From Flavobacterium gyeonganense (GTDB taxonomy: Bacteria > Bacteroidota > Bacteroidia > Flavobacteriales > Flavobacteriaceae): a stretch of DNA of 64,000 nucleotides. Position 1 is the first letter of the stretch. Every line of letters starts with the position of its first letter. Positions 1-10,407 of the stretch are shown in pieces. The stretch spans positions 3,410,001 to 3,474,000 of the forward strand of contig NZ_CP121112.1 of the NCBI RefSeq assembly GCF_029625295.1, written 5' to 3'. A program made the position numbers and the translations under genes. The notes below the pieces were generated by a model that worked only from the letters and a program-made list of their open reading frames with translations, had not been told where the DNA came from and did not search any database.

Positions 1-1
1 T

Positions 2-3000
2 GATATTCCTCATGATTATTTCAAGAGGATATGTGATTTTGAATTGCCTGCTGCACGTGAGTATGCTGTTGGAATGGTATTTTTACCAAAAATTAAAAAT
101 CAATACGATTTTTGTAAAGAGGTTTTTGAAAAAGAAATTAAAGCACAGGGACTTTCTGTTTTAGGATGGAGAGAAGTACCGGTTGACTCTTCTCAACTAG
201 GTGAAATCGCTTTAGCATCAGAGCCAACTATTGAACAAATCTTTATTGGAAAAAACGAAGCTATTGAAGATGCTGTTTTTAAAGCAAAATTATATGCAGC
301 GCGTAAGATTACTGAGCATAGCATCAGACATTCTAAGATATCACAAAGCTCGTATTTTTATCTTCCAAGTTTATCTACAACGACTATAATATATAAAGGT
401 ATTATTATGCCTGAAGATATTGGTCCATATTATACTGATTTACAACAAACGGATTTAGTAACACGTTTGGCTTTAGTTCACCAGCGTTTTTCTACTAATA
501 CGATGCCTACCTGGGAATTGGCCCAGCCATTTAGATACATGTGCCAAAATGGTGAGATCAATACTTTGCGTGGTAACGTGAGCAGAATGCGTGTTCGTGA
601 GGAAATTATGAAAAGCGAGGTTTTCGGACCACAAATCGATAAATTATTCCCAATCATTTTACCAGGAAAATCAGATTCAGCTTCTATGGATATGGTGGTG
701 GAATTGTTAACACATACCGGAAGATCATTACCTGAAGTAATGATGATGATGATTCCTGAGGCATGGGAAAAACACAAAACAATGTCTCCTGAAAGAAAAG
801 CATTCTATGAGTACAATGCTTGTATTATGGAGCCATGGGATGGTCCTGCCTCTGTGCCGTTTTCAGATGGGGATTATGTAGGGGCATTGTTAGATCGTAA
901 CGGATTAAGACCTTCAAGATATACAGTTACAAAAAGCGGTAAATTAATAATGGCTTCTGAAATTGGAGTTGTTGAAGTACCAGCAGAAGACGTTGAAAGT
1001 CATGGTAGATTAGAGCCAGGAAAAATGTTCCTTGTGGATATGAATGAAGGGCGTATAATCAATGACGAAGAAATTAAAAGTAAAATTGTTTCTGAAAGAC
1101 CTTATCAGGAATGGTTAAACCAATACAGATTACACTTAAGAGATGTTCCTGAAACATCAGATGTTTGCCCAGTTGAAACTAGTGATCTGCCTACAAGAGA
1201 GCGTCTTTTTAATTATACTTTAGAAGATATTCAGGATGTAATTACTCCTATGGCTCAAACAGGTAAAGAAGCATTGGGTTCAATGGGAATTGATACGCCT
1301 CTTGCGGTATTATCAGACAGACCACAGTTGATTCCTAATTACTTCAAACAATTATTCGCTCAGGTAACGAATCCGCCTTTGGATGGTATTCGTGAAGAAA
1401 TTGTGACTGATATTGCTTTGAACTTAGGTCAGGATCGTAATATTTTTGATATTACAAGTAAGCAATGCCGTAAATTAAGAATTCAGAATCCGGTCATTTC
1501 TAACGGTGACTTAGAAAAAATCAGAACTATTTCTATAGATAACTTCAAAGCAGAAACTTTTAAAATTTTATATCCTAAAGCTGAGGGTATGAACGGTTTG
1601 GAAAATGCTTTGGATGCTATTATTGTGCAAATTACAAAAGCGGTAGAAAGAGGAACTAATATTATTATTCTTTCTGACAGAGGAGTGAATAAAGAGTTTG
1701 CTCCAATCCCGGCTTTATTGGCTTGTTCATATGTAAATCATCAGATGAACCGTTTGCGTAAGCGTTCTTATTTTGATATTATCATGGAATCTGCAGAGCC
1801 TCGTGAGCCGCATCATTTTGCTACATTATTTGGATACGGTGCTAGTGCGATCAATCCTTATATGGTAAATGAAATTATCCGTGTTCAGGTTAAGGAAGGA
1901 TTTATTACCGGAATTTCAGAACAAAAAGCGGTTGATAATTTCAATAAAGCAATTGGTTCAGGAATTTTGAAGATTATGAATAAAATCGGAATCTCAACTT
2001 TACATTCGTACAGAGGTTCTCAGATTTTTGAAATTGTTGGATTCAATTCTAAATTTGTTGAGAAATATTTCCCATATACCACTTCAAGAATTGAAGGTAT
2101 TGGTTTATACGAAATTGAAAAAGAAATTACAGAAAGATACAAATATGCTTATCCTGATAAACTAATTTCAAGCAGATTAGGTTTAAATATTGGAGGAGAA
2201 TACAGATGGAGACGTAACGGAGAAAGACACTTGTTTAATCCTACTACGATTGCAAAATTACAGCAGGCAGTTCGATTGAGTGATCAGGATAGTTATGATG
2301 TGTATTCAAATACAATCAACGATCAGGCTAAGAGTCTAATGACCATTCGTGGATTATTTGAATTTGATAATTTAAATCCAATTCCATTAGAAGAAGTAGA
2401 GCCTTGGACAGAAATTGTAAAACGCTTTAAAACGGGTGCAATGTCTTACGGATCGATTTCAAGAGAAGCACACGAAAATTTAGCGATTGCAATGAATCGT
2501 ATTGGAGGAAAATCCAATTCAGGAGAAGGTGGGGAAGACAGAAAGCGTTTCCAGCCGGATATCAATGGTGACAGCCGTAATTCGGCTATCAAACAGGTTG
2601 CTTCCGGACGTTTTGGAGTTACTTCTCACTATTTGACAAATGCAAAAGAAATACAGATTAAAATGGCTCAGGGTGCTAAACCTGGAGAAGGTGGTCAGTT
2701 GCCTGGAGAAAAAGTATTGCCATGGATTGCAGAAGCACGAAACTCAACTCCTTTCGTAGGATTGATTTCTCCCCCGCCACACCACGATATTTACTCTATT
2801 GAAGATTTGGCACAATTAATCTTCGACTTGAAAAATGCAAACAGAGAAGCCCGTATCAATGTGAAACTGGTTTCTGAAGTGGGTGTTGGTACAATTGCTG
2901 CCGGTGTTGCTAAAGCAAAAGCAGACGTTGTTTTGATTGCAGGTTATGACGGAGGAACAGGAGCTTCTCCTTTAACATCATTAAAACACGCAGGTCTTCC

Positions 3001-4321
3001 GTGGGAACTTGGATTAGCAGAAGCACAGCAGACTTTAGTGTTAAACAACTTAAGAAGCAGAATTGTTGTAGAATGTGACGGTCAGTTAAAAACAGGACGT
3101 GACGTAGCTATCGCTGCTTTATTAGGAGCTGAAGAATTTGGTTTTGCAACTGCTCCTCTTGTAGCTTCGGGTTGTATTATGATGCGTAAATGTCACCTGA
3201 ATACTTGTCCTGTCGGAATTGCTACTCAGGATAAAGAGTTGCGTAAAAATTTCAAAGGAACTCCGGAGCACGTTATTAATTTCTTCTACTATGTTGCAGA
3301 AGAATTAAGAGGTATTATGGCTCAGTTAGGTTTCAGAACGTTAGCTGAAATGGTAGGTCAGACAGATAAAATCAATTCAAACAAAGCTATTGAGCATTAT
3401 AAAGCGAAAGGATTAGATTTATCTTCAATCTTACACAGACCAGATGCTTACAAGAAAATGCCGATCCGTAATACGGAAAAGCAAGATCATGGTTTAGAAA
3501 ATGTACTGGATTTCCAAATCCTTAGAGATTCTCACCGTGCTTTGTACAGAAAAGAAAAAATGACTTTAGCTTATCCAATTAACAACATTAATCGTTCTGT
3601 TGGTGCTATTGTAAGTAATGAGATTTCTAAAATATACGGTCACCTTGGATTACCTGAGGATACCTTAAATGTTAATTTTACAGGTTCTGCAGGTCAGAGT
3701 TTAGGGGCTTTTAGTGCTCATGGACTAACATTTACTGTAGAAGGAAATACAAACGATTATTTAGGTAAAGGTTTATCCGGAGCTAAATTAATCATCAAAA
3801 AGCCTGCAAAAGCAACTTTTGTAGCTGAGAATAATATCATTGTTGGAAACGTTTGTTTATTTGGTGCAATCGAAGGAGAGGCTTATATTAACGGTATAGC
3901 CGGAGAGCGATTTGCAGTACGTAATTCTGGAGCGATTGCTGTAGTGGAAGGTGTTGGAGATCATGGTTGTGAGTACATGACCGGAGGTAAAGTTGTAGTA
4001 CTTGGTAACACAGGACGTAACTTTGCAGCAGGTATGAGCGGTGGTATCGCTTATGTCTATGATCCTGAACACAAATTTAAAAACGGATTGTGTAATACGG
4101 AAACAATCGAATTTGAAACGGTTGAAGGCGATGATGCTGACGACTTAAGAAATTTGATCGAAAGACACGTTCAGTACACGAACAGTACAAGAGGTACAGC
4201 ATTATTAAACGATTGGGCCGGAAGCTTAGACAATTTTGTAAAAGTGATGCCTACAGAGTACAAAAAAGCGTTGAAACGTCTGGAAACAGAAGAACAAATG
4301 GTAGAAGAATTAACAGCATAA
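2..4321 (+). CDS. gltB: glutamate synthase large (alpha) subunit, 5'-truncated by window edge
   Basis: Large subunit of NADPH-dependent glutamate synthase: it hydrolyses glutamine and transfers the ammonia to 2-oxoglutarate. The frame is open from base 2, before any start codon, with residues [20 protein letters not shown] preceding the TTG at 44. The gene therefore begins upstream; roughly 60-90 residues are missing, including the N-terminal catalytic Cys of the amidotransferase domain (estimate from the usual family length of about 1500). Visible: the remaining class II amidotransferase domain, a central domain, the FMN-binding synthase domain ([10 protein letters not shown], near residue 840), the 3Fe-4S cysteines ([15 protein letters not shown], near residue 1050) and the C-terminal GXGXG beta-helix. 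gltD follows after 4 bases, so the two are surely cotranscribed. Family call is certain. Confidence 0.97.
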   Translation, partial: DIPHDYFKRICDFELPAAREYAVGMVFLPKIKNQYDFCKEVFEKEIKAQGLSVLGWREVPVDSSQLGEIALASEPTIEQIFIGKNEAIEDAVFKAKLYAARKITEHSIRHSKISQSSYFYLPSLSTTTIIYKGIIMPEDIGPYYTDLQQTDLVTRLALVHQRFSTNTMPTWELAQPFRYMCQNGEINTLRGNVSRMRVREEIMKSEVFGPQIDKLFPIILPGKSDSASMDMVVELLTHTGRSLPEVMMMMIPEAWEKHKTMSPERKAFYEYNACIMEPWDGPASVPFSDGDYVGALLDRNGLRPSRYTVTKSGKLIMASEIGVVEVPAEDVESHGRLEPGKMFLVDMNEGRIINDEEIKSKIVSERPYQEWLNQYRLHLRDVPETSDVCPVETSDLPTRERLFNYTLEDIQDVITPMAQTGKEALGSMGIDTPLAVLSDRPQLIPNYFKQLFAQVTNPPLDGIREEIVTDIALNLGQDRNIFDITSKQCRKLRIQNPVISNGDLEKIRTISIDNFKAETFKILYPKAEGMNGLENALDAIIVQITKAVERGTNIIILSDRGVNKEFAPIPALLACSYVNHQMNRLRKRSYFDIIMESAEPREPHHFATLFGYGASAINPYMVNEIIRVQVKEGFITGISEQKAVDNFNKAIGSGILKIMNKIGISTLHSYRGSQIFEIVGFNSKFVEKYFPYTTSRIEGIGLYEIEKEITERYKYAYPDKLISSRLGLNIGGEYRWRRNGERHLFNPTTIAKLQQAVRLSDQDSYDVYSNTINDQAKSLMTIRGLFEFDNLNPIPLEEVEPWTEIVKRFKTGAMSYGSISREAHENLAIAMNRIGGKSNSGEGGEDRKRFQPDINGDSRNSAIKQVASGRFGVTSHYLTNAKEIQIKMAQGAKPGEGGQLPGEKVLPWIAEARNSTPFVGLISPPPHHDIYSIEDLAQLIFDLKNANREARINVKLVSEVGVGTIAAGVAKAKADVVLIAGYDGGTGASPLTSLKHAGLPWELGLAEAQQTLVLNNLRSRIVVECDGQLKTGRDVAIAALLGAEEFGFATAPLVASGCIMMRKCHLNTCPVGIATQDKELRKNFKGTPEHVINFFYYVAEELRGIMAQLGFRTLAEMVGQTDKINSNKAIEHYKAKGLDLSSILHRPDAYKKMPIRNTEKQDHGLENVLDFQILRDSHRALYRKEKMTLAYPINNINRSVGAIVSNEISKIYGHLGLPEDTLNVNFTGSAGQSLGAFSAHGLTFTVEGNTNDYLGKGLSGAKLIIKKPAKATFVAENNIIVGNVCLFGAIEGEAYINGIAGERFAVRNSGAIAVVEGVGDHGCEYMTGGKVVVLGNTGRNFAAGMSGGIAYVYDPEHKFKNGLCNTETIEFETVEGDDADDLRNLIERHVQYTNSTRGTALLNDWAGSLDNFVKVMPTEYKKALKRLETEEQMVEELTA

Positions 4322-4325
4322 TACA

Positions 4326-5780
4326 ATGGGAAAAGTAACAGGTTTTAAAGAATTCGAAAGACAAGACGAATCATATATAGAAGTTAAAGAACGTGTAACG
4401 AATTATAATGAATTTACAATTCCTTTGAGTGAAGCTGAAATTACTACTCAGGGTTCTCGTTGCATGGATTGTGGTATACCTTTTTGTCACAGTGGTTGCC
4501 CTCTTGGGAATTTGATTCCCGATTTTAATCACATGGTGTACCAGGAAGAATGGCAAAAAGCCTCATGGATATTGCATTCAACCAATAACTTTCCTGAATT
4601 TACAGGACGTTTATGTCCGGCGCCATGCGAAAAAGCATGTGTGTTAGGACTGATTGAAGAGCCAATTTCTATCGAAAATATAGAGAAAAATATCGTAGAG
4701 CGTGCTTTCAGAGAAGGATGGATTAAGCCACAACCGCCAAAAGTAAGAACTGGTAAAACAGTTGCGGTGGTAGGATCAGGTCCTGCTGGTTTAGCAGCAG
4801 CTCAGCAATTAAACAGAGCAGGTCATACTGTTACTGTTTTCGAAAGAGACAATGCTATTGGAGGTTTATTACGTTACGGAATTCCAAATTTCAAATTAGA
4901 AAAAGGAATTATCGACAGACGTATCGCTATTTTAGAGGCAGAAGGAATTACCTTTAAAGTAAACACAAATGTTGGTGTAAACTATTCAATTGAAGATTTA
5001 AAAGCATTCGATTCAATCGTACTTTGCGGAGGCGCTACAGAGAGAAGAGGTTTGCCAACTCCTGGAGCTGATGCTGACGGTGTGGTTCAGGCAATGGATT
5101 TCTTAACGCAGCAGACTAAAGTAGTTTTTGGGGAAAAAATTGAAAATCAGGTATTGGCTACCGGAAAAGATGTAATCGTAATTGGTGGTGGTGATACAGG
5201 TTCTGACTGTGTTGGAACATCAAACCGTCAGGGGGCAAAATCGGTAACGAATTTTGAGATTATGCCAAAACCGCCGGTTGGCAGAAGTGCCTCAACTCCT
5301 TGGCCTTACTGGCCATTGCAGTTAAAAACATCTACTTCACATAAAGAAGGTTGTGAAAGAGACTGGCTAATCAATACGAAAGAATTTATCAAAGACGAAA
5401 GTGGTAAATTAATCGCTTTGAAAACAGTAAAAGTAGAATGGAAAATGGTTCCGGGCCAGCGTCCTGAATTACTTGAAGTAGAAGGTTCTGAACAAGTTTG
5501 GCCTTGCGACTTAGCTTTATTGGCACTTGGATTTACAGGACCTGAAAAAACGTTAAGTGAGCAACTAGGACTGGAAGTTGATTTCAGAAGCAACTATAAA
5601 GCAAATAATTATCAGACAAATGTACCTAATATATTCACAGCAGGAGATATGAGAAGAGGACAGTCATTGATTGTCTGGGCTATCTCTGAAGGAAGGGAAG
5701 CTGCTCGTCAGGTGGATATTTACTTAATGGGCAAATCTGATTTGCCTACTAAAGAAGGTGGAGATTTACCTGGAGTGTAA
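4326..5780 (+). CDS. gltD: glutamate synthase small (beta) subunit
   Basis: FAD- and NADPH-binding subunit that passes electrons to GltB. The 484 residues match the family length. The N-terminus has two cysteine clusters for 4Fe-4S centres (CMDCGIPFCHSGCP near residue 47 and CPAPCEKAC near 97). A first Rossmann motif for FAD follows (VGSGPAGLAAAQQL, near 150), then a second for NADPH (IGGGDTGSD, near 288), and the C-terminal TAGDMRRGQS segment typical of this oxidoreductase family. The ATG lies 4 bases after the gltB stop. A hairpin terminator closes the operon at about 5802. Confidence 0.97.
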   Translation: MGKVTGFKEFERQDESYIEVKERVTNYNEFTIPLSEAEITTQGSRCMDCGIPFCHSGCPLGNLIPDFNHMVYQEEWQKASWILHSTNNFPEFTGRLCPAPCEKACVLGLIEEPISIENIEKNIVERAFREGWIKPQPPKVRTGKTVAVVGSGPAGLAAAQQLNRAGHTVTVFERDNAIGGLLRYGIPNFKLEKGIIDRRIAILEAEGITFKVNTNVGVNYSIEDLKAFDSIVLCGGATERRGLPTPGADADGVVQAMDFLTQQTKVVFGEKIENQVLATGKDVIVIGGGDTGSDCVGTSNRQGAKSVTNFEIMPKPPVGRSASTPWPYWPLQLKTSTSHKEGCERDWLINTKEFIKDESGKLIALKTVKVEWKMVPGQRPELLEVEGSEQVWPCDLALLALGFTGPEKTLSEQLGLEVDFRSNYKANNYQTNVPNIFTAGDMRRGQSLIVWAISEGREAARQVDIYLMGKSDLPTKEGGDLPGV

Positions 5781-5801
5781 TAATTATGCAATAAAATTTT
5801 T

Positions 5802-5838
5802 AAACGGCTGTCAATATTGATGGCCGTTTTGCTTTTTT
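5802..5838 (+). terminator. rho-independent terminator of gltBD
   Basis: Stem AAACGGC / GCCGTTT (5802-5808 and 5823-5829) enclosing the self-complementary TCAATATTGA, followed by TGCTTTTTT. It lies 21 bases after the gltD stop. Confidence 0.85.
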
Positions 5839-5911
5839 AATGTTTATTTTTTACAAATTCTCAAAATGTTTTAAATCTAAATAAATTTCACAGATAGTTT
5901 AAAAAACAAAC

Positions 5912-5931
5912 AATTTGTTATAATTTGTTAT
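5912..5931 (+). repeat. perfect tandem 10-bp repeat upstream of lysA
   Basis: AATTTGTTAT occurs twice back to back (5912-5921 and 5922-5931), one helical turn apart, 64 bases before the lysA ATG. Each unit contains TTTG, the Bacteroidota -33 element, so the repeat may hold the promoter or a regulator site. I see no exact TAnnTTTG downstream, only a TATTTG at 5944. Confidence 0.5.
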
Positions 5932-5994
5932 TTTTCTGTAAATTATTTGCTGGTAGATAAAAGAGTAATAAATTTGCTCAAAATAAGTTTAAAA

Positions 5995-7212
5995 ATGCAA
6001 GCAAAAGATTTACTGCAGTTAGCAGACCAATTTGGAAGTCCATTGTATGTTTACGATGCTGAAAAAATCCAATCTCAGTACAACAGGTTAACTAAAGCTT
6101 TCTCTAAGGTGGAGAAATTAAGAGTTAATTATGCCATGAAGGCATTGTCTAACATTGCGATTCTTCAGTTATTAAAGAACATGGGGTCTGGTTTAGATAC
6201 TGTATCGATTCAGGAAGTTTTATTAGGACTTCATGCTGGCTATGACCCTGACAAAATTTTCTTTACACCAAACGGCGTTTCTCTTGAAGAAATCGAAGAA
6301 GTGGCCGCAATGGGTGTACAAATTAATATTGATAATTTATCAATTTTAGAGCAATTCGGAACAAAATATCCTCAAATTCCAGTTTGTATTCGTATCAATC
6401 CACACGTAATGGCGGGTGGAAATGCTAATATTTCTGTTGGGCATATCGATAGTAAATTCGGAATCTCTGTGCACCAGTTGCCGCATTTATTGCGAATTGT
6501 AGAGAACACCAAAATGAATATCGTAGGTATTCACATGCACACGGGATCTGATATTTTAGATATCGAAGTATTCCTGTATGCTGCTGAAATCTTGTTCGAC
6601 ACCGCTAAAAATTTCAAAAACCTGGAGTTTTTAGATTTCGGAAGCGGATTCAAAGTGCCATACAAAAAAGACGATATCGAAACAGACATCGAAGAGCTAG
6701 GTAAAAAATTATCTAAAAGATTCAACGCTTTCTGTACAGAATACGGTAAAGATTTAACGTTGATTTTCGAACCGGGGAAATTCCTTGTGAGCGAAGCAGG
6801 TTTCTTCTTGGCAAAAGTAAACGTAGTAAAACAAACCACTTCAACAGTTTTTGCCGGAATCGACAGTGGTTTCAATCATTTAATCCGTCCAATGTTTTAC
6901 GGATCTTCACACCATATCGAAAACATCTCAAACCCGAAAGGAAAAGAGCGTTTTTACTCTGTGGTAGGATATATTTGCGAAACTGATACTTTTGCAAACA
7001 ACCGCAGAATCCCTGAAATTACCGAAGGTGACATTTTAGCGTTCAGAAACGCAGGAGCTTACTGCTTCTCAATGTCATCCAACTACAATTCAAGATACAA
7101 ACCGGCTGAGGTTTTATGGATGAACGGTCAGGGAATCCTGATTCGCCAAGCCGAAACTTTTGAAGATTTGCTTAAAAATCAAATTCCGTTGCCAGTAGAA
7201 GCAACAGTTTAA
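5995..7212 (+). CDS. lysA: diaminopimelate decarboxylase
   Basis: PLP enzyme (fold type III) that decarboxylates meso-diaminopimelate to L-lysine, the last step of lysine synthesis. I chose the ATG at 5995, giving 405 residues: the reading frame extends 16 codons further to a TTG, but that extra stretch is not family-like and family proteins begin near QAKDLLQLADQFGSPLYVYD. Visible motifs: the PLP lysine in NYAMKALSN, HxDSKFG and HMHTGSD for phosphate binding, the CETDTFA active-site Cys, and the C-terminal NAGAYCFSMSSNYNSR. The gene is monocistronic, with its own terminator at 7241. Confidence 0.96.
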   Translation: MQAKDLLQLADQFGSPLYVYDAEKIQSQYNRLTKAFSKVEKLRVNYAMKALSNIAILQLLKNMGSGLDTVSIQEVLLGLHAGYDPDKIFFTPNGVSLEEIEEVAAMGVQINIDNLSILEQFGTKYPQIPVCIRINPHVMAGGNANISVGHIDSKFGISVHQLPHLLRIVENTKMNIVGIHMHTGSDILDIEVFLYAAEILFDTAKNFKNLEFLDFGSGFKVPYKKDDIETDIEELGKKLSKRFNAFCTEYGKDLTLIFEPGKFLVSEAGFFLAKVNVVKQTTSTVFAGIDSGFNHLIRPMFYGSSHHIENISNPKGKERFYSVVGYICETDTFANNRRIPEITEGDILAFRNAGAYCFSMSSNYNSRYKPAEVLWMNGQGILIRQAETFEDLLKNQIPLPVEATV

Positions 7213-7240
7213 AAATAAAAAAAAGAGAATATCAATGTTG

Positions 7241-7273
7241 AAAATCCCGTTTCTTATGAAGCGGGATTTTTTT
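7241..7273 (+). terminator. rho-independent terminator of lysA
   Basis: Stem AAATCCCG / CGGGATTT around a short loop, followed by a run of T, 29 bases after the lysA stop. Confidence 0.88.
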
Positions 7274-7670
7274 GCCCATTATTGTCATTCCGACGAAGGA
7301 GGACACGAGCGATAGCGAACTGGCACAGCAATCTTCGCAAGAAACTCCACAAAGTATAACTTGAAACTTTAAACCTGAAACTTTTTCTTTCTGGACGTGT
7401 CCCTTCGGGTCGGGCTTTCGGCTATATCTTTTATTCCGCTTCGCTTCATAAAAGGATGCCGCCTCTATCCCTCACGCTGTTTTTTTTATAAGGTCATTTG
7501 TAATTAATTTCGAAAAACACGTATAAATACTTGGTGTTAGATTTTTAATTATTATTACACTTGTTGGAAATGAAGTTTAATAGATTATGGATTTCCGTAA
7601 AGTTTGTAATGATAAAAATGAAACATTTGTTGAATTATTGAATTTCAAATAAACTAAGAACAACAACATT
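7274..7670. other. gene-free stretch with repeat debris
   Basis: Between lysA and the next gene. It begins with a relatively GC-rich segment (GTCATTCCGACGAAGGAG, then AATCTTCGCAAG) and short direct repeats of GAAACTT, followed by the dispersed repeat at 7393-7480. From memory, sequences like GTCATTCCGACGAAGGAG are common intergenic filler in Flavobacterium genomes; it occurs only once here. The last 190 bases before 7671 are AT-rich, with no clear promoter. Confidence 0.5.
7393..7480 (-). repeat. dispersed intergenic repeat, copy A
   Basis: Read on the minus strand it carries AGGGATAGAGGCGGCATCC, then TTTT, a loop, AAAAGATATAGCCGAAAGC and CCGACCCG. It is nearly the same as copy B at 14546 and clearly related to copies C (18470) and D (44914). 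The ATCCTTTT and AAAAGAT halves can pair, so the element is an imperfect palindrome. Confidence 0.75.
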
Positions 7671-8216
7671 ATGAAAAAAACATTAACCATTGTATTAATC
7701 CTGTTTTATATTATTTCATACTCTCAAAAAGAAAATGTAGAATCTTCAACAAGACAATTTATAGATAAGGCGCAATTTACCAGAATTAATAAAGATTGGA
7801 ATACTACAGCAGAATTCAAATCCGGAATTGGTGAAGTGGTAAATTTTTATCCTATAGAGGTTATTGATTTAAAAGCAGAAACCAAAGTAAATGCTTTACA
7901 AGTAGATATGTATATTAAAAATCCTGATACATATAAGACTGCATGGATTGGAATCGATGAAATTGAAGAATTTATAAATTTTGTAGAAGACAATGTTATT
8001 CCAAACCTTGATTTAAAGCTAAAAGACAAATCCTCAGAATTTATTTTTAAGGCAAAAGAAATGACTATGTACTATTTTGTTAATGAAAGAACCAGAAGAA
8101 TTAGTATAAAATTAAATAGTTATGATAATGACAAAATTTTAAATTATACTTTTTGGACTGAAACACAAGTTGATAAAATTCCTAAATTATTGACTGTATT
8201 AAAGAAAATTAAATAA
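7671..8216 (+). CDS. secreted protein of unknown function
   Basis: A 181-residue protein not recognised. Residues 1-19 (MKKTLTIVLILFYIISYSQ) form a typical Flavobacterium Sec signal peptide ending SYSQ, with no lipobox Cys, so periplasmic or exported. The mature part has no cysteine and alternates short strands with charged helices (for example DEIEEFINFVEDNVIPNL), suggesting a small alpha/beta domain. It stands alone between the lysA terminator region and the DUF6119-like gene, in an accessory-looking stretch. I found no clear promoter. Function unknown. Confidence 0.75.
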   Translation: MKKTLTIVLILFYIISYSQKENVESSTRQFIDKAQFTRINKDWNTTAEFKSGIGEVVNFYPIEVIDLKAETKVNALQVDMYIKNPDTYKTAWIGIDEIEEFINFVEDNVIPNLDLKLKDKSSEFIFKAKEMTMYYFVNERTRRISIKLNSYDNDKILNYTFWTETQVDKIPKLLTVLKKIK

Positions 8217-8327
8217 TTGTAGTACAAAGCAAATTCTGTTTTTTATAGCATATAGCCAACAAATGACTACTTATGGATTCATTTTTGGAGAAAAGACCAG
8301 CTTTTGACATATCATAAAATTTAACAA

Positions 8328-10103
8328 ATGAAATTCAATCTTAAAATCTTTCTTATCGACAAAAATAACTTCTTGTTAAAAAAGAAATCAAACAAAGAAA
8401 TTATTGAATTCATAAAAGATAACCATAAGCGGGGTTTACATGCACAACAAACAGATTTGAATATTGCCAAACCAACTTTGAACAATTTTACCGAAAATAA
8501 ATTTGAGTTTTACACATATTGCTATAACCAACCAAAAGACCAAAAATATTGGAAATTATTTCTTCCTGACGAGCTAGCAAAAAATCAAAACTTTGAGATA
8601 GTTGAGTTCTCTTATGTTTTATTTATGGTATATAAATCAAATATATATTGCACAGTTGGCGGAAGTGGATTTAACGTTATTCAAACATTTATGGATAATA
8701 ATTTTGGGATTGATTTATACCAACACTTTGCAAAGCCAGAAGAAGATATTATTTTGAAAGTTGGCACAAGAGGAGTTGCTAGCAATATTGCTCAAAAAGA
8801 CAACACATTTTCTTACGATCAAAGGATAAGTGAGTCATTAGAATATTCTGAAATTCCTAAAAAAATAAAAGTAGTTGTTAGAAAAGAATTAAAGAAAGGT
8901 ATATTCAAAAAATACCATTTAGATAATGCAAAAGCTATAATGGAAATAGGGTCTTACTTCTCTTTAAAAAAGAAAATAGATTTTGAAGAGCTGAAAAGCT
9001 TAATTAAAGATATTCACAAGATTCGTTCTGATAAAACAAATTATACTCAACTCACGCTCTTTTCAAAGATTGATGATCCACAGCTATTACAAGATTTAGA
9101 TAATGGTCTAAAAGAAAAAATAGCAGATGATGTAATATTGCATAACTCTCCACAACAATTGCATAAACTTCGAGAAGGAATTATTGAAGTAATACATCCA
9201 AAAAACCTGGATAAATTCTTTGAAAGTAATGAATTCAAAGTAAGATTTAAAAAGACATGGAGTAAAAATGACAAAATTGTAAAAGAAAAAGAGGATCTAT
9301 ATTTTGAATGCACTCAACATATATTTAAAAGCGTTGAAAATATTTTAAACAGAAGTGAGATAATAACTAAAATATTTGATTTAAATATAATAGGTATAGT
9401 GGGAAAAAAGGAATCAACATTTGGAAATTTTTATTCTCATATTGTTTGCGAAAGAATTCATCAGGGCAAAAAATATTTTAGAGTTGATGGAAATTGGTAT
9501 TTTCTCGATAATAAATTTCTTGAACGTGTAAATCAAGATGCAATTTCAATATATTCACAAAATGAATTATCTGAAAACCTACTAAACAAATGGGAGGATG
9601 GATGGGATGAAGACACATACAATATAAGCCATAAAAAAAATAATTATTTTGTTTTGGATAAATTATTACTTAAGGATAATATTGAACTATGCGATATTTT
9701 AATTTATCAAAATGATACTTTGTATTTCGTGCATGTGAAAAATGGCTTTACTACGCAGATGCGAAATCTTTATATTCAAGTTGTTTTGTCTGCAAAAAGA
9801 TTGAATAACGATTTATTTAATAACGTTGGAAGCAGTTATTTTGTGAAAACTTTGGAGAAGTATAACAAAAAACACAATAAAAATATTGATGCACAAGACT
9901 TATATGAGAAGATACTTAATGACCAAATAGCTATCGAATTTGTTATGGCATATAATAACTATTCATACATTGGAAACAAACCCGTTGACAAGATTCAATT
10001 AAGTGAATCTAATATTGCTAAATATTCTTTAGTGCAAACAGTACGTGAAATGCGCGGCTTTAGAAGATTTGGAATAAAAGTAATGGATATTTCAAAAATA
10101 TAA
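8328..10103 (+). CDS. DUF6119 / TIGR04141-like sporadically distributed protein
   Basis: A cytoplasmic protein of 591 residues with no signal peptide or membrane segment. The best recognisable part is near residues 453-490 (CDILIYQND, then LYFVHVKNGFTTQMRNLY and QVVLSAKRL). This resembles the conserved HVK...LSHLF.Q...SAE core of the TIGR04141/DUF6119 family, and the N-terminus (KFNLKIFLIDKNNFLLKK) also fits. That family is patchily distributed and its function is unknown to me; a link to defence islands is possible but only inferred. The region before the core is lysine-rich and helical. The gene is very AT-rich with many AAA/ATA codons, lies between repeat-laden gaps and is followed by several hairpins, all consistent with horizontal acquisition. 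Family assignment from memory, moderate. Confidence 0.65.
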   Translation: MKFNLKIFLIDKNNFLLKKKSNKEIIEFIKDNHKRGLHAQQTDLNIAKPTLNNFTENKFEFYTYCYNQPKDQKYWKLFLPDELAKNQNFEIVEFSYVLFMVYKSNIYCTVGGSGFNVIQTFMDNNFGIDLYQHFAKPEEDIILKVGTRGVASNIAQKDNTFSYDQRISESLEYSEIPKKIKVVVRKELKKGIFKKYHLDNAKAIMEIGSYFSLKKKIDFEELKSLIKDIHKIRSDKTNYTQLTLFSKIDDPQLLQDLDNGLKEKIADDVILHNSPQQLHKLREGIIEVIHPKNLDKFFESNEFKVRFKKTWSKNDKIVKEKEDLYFECTQHIFKSVENILNRSEIITKIFDLNIIGIVGKKESTFGNFYSHIVCERIHQGKKYFRVDGNWYFLDNKFLERVNQDAISIYSQNELSENLLNKWEDGWDEDTYNISHKKNNYFVLDKLLLKDNIELCDILIYQNDTLYFVHVKNGFTTQMRNLYIQVVLSAKRLNNDLFNNVGSSYFVKTLEKYNKKHNKNIDAQDLYEKILNDQIAIEFVMAYNNYSYIGNKPVDKIQLSESNIAKYSLVQTVREMRGFRRFGIKVMDISKI

Positions 10104-10407
10104 ACTGCTGGCAACAGTTTGGTTTCCGATAGCGCGAATTTTCAATCCATGCCCAAATAGTGAAATCCCCCGCTACGCAAAAGTCTTTTTCTGACTTTAC
10201 GTAATTTTAAAATAATATTGCAATCATAAAAGTGTAAAAAGTCTCCTGACTTTTAACTCGAATGTCTTGTTAAGCTGATAACATATTTAATTAAATCTAA
10301 AGAATCACATATAGATTAGCAGAACTATTGCTTCAAAGTTTCTTTTAAAGCAGTAAACGAAGTATATTTACAGATACTAATCCGGCTTTATCTTTAAAAT
10401 AGATTTA
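10104..10407. other. gene-free stretch with three hairpins after the DUF6119-like gene
   Basis: Hairpin 1, right at the stop codon: AAACTG-ctggcaa-CAGTTT (about 10102-10120). Hairpin 2: AAAGTC-tttttct-GACTTT (10180-10198). Hairpin 3: AAAAGTC-tcct-GACTTTT (10237-10254). Hairpins 2 and 3 share the same stem. None has a clean T-run, so they are not textbook terminators. A TATATTTA at about 10364 could be a weak -7 for the downstream kinase gene. Confidence 0.5.

Noticed and set aside
10104..10280. attC-like integron cassette site after the DUF6119-like gene (GGCAAC near the stop, GTTAAGC near 10268)
   Set aside because: GTTAAGC fits the GTTRRRY core, but I could not find a matching RYYYAAC partner at a suitable distance, and there is no integrase or second cassette.
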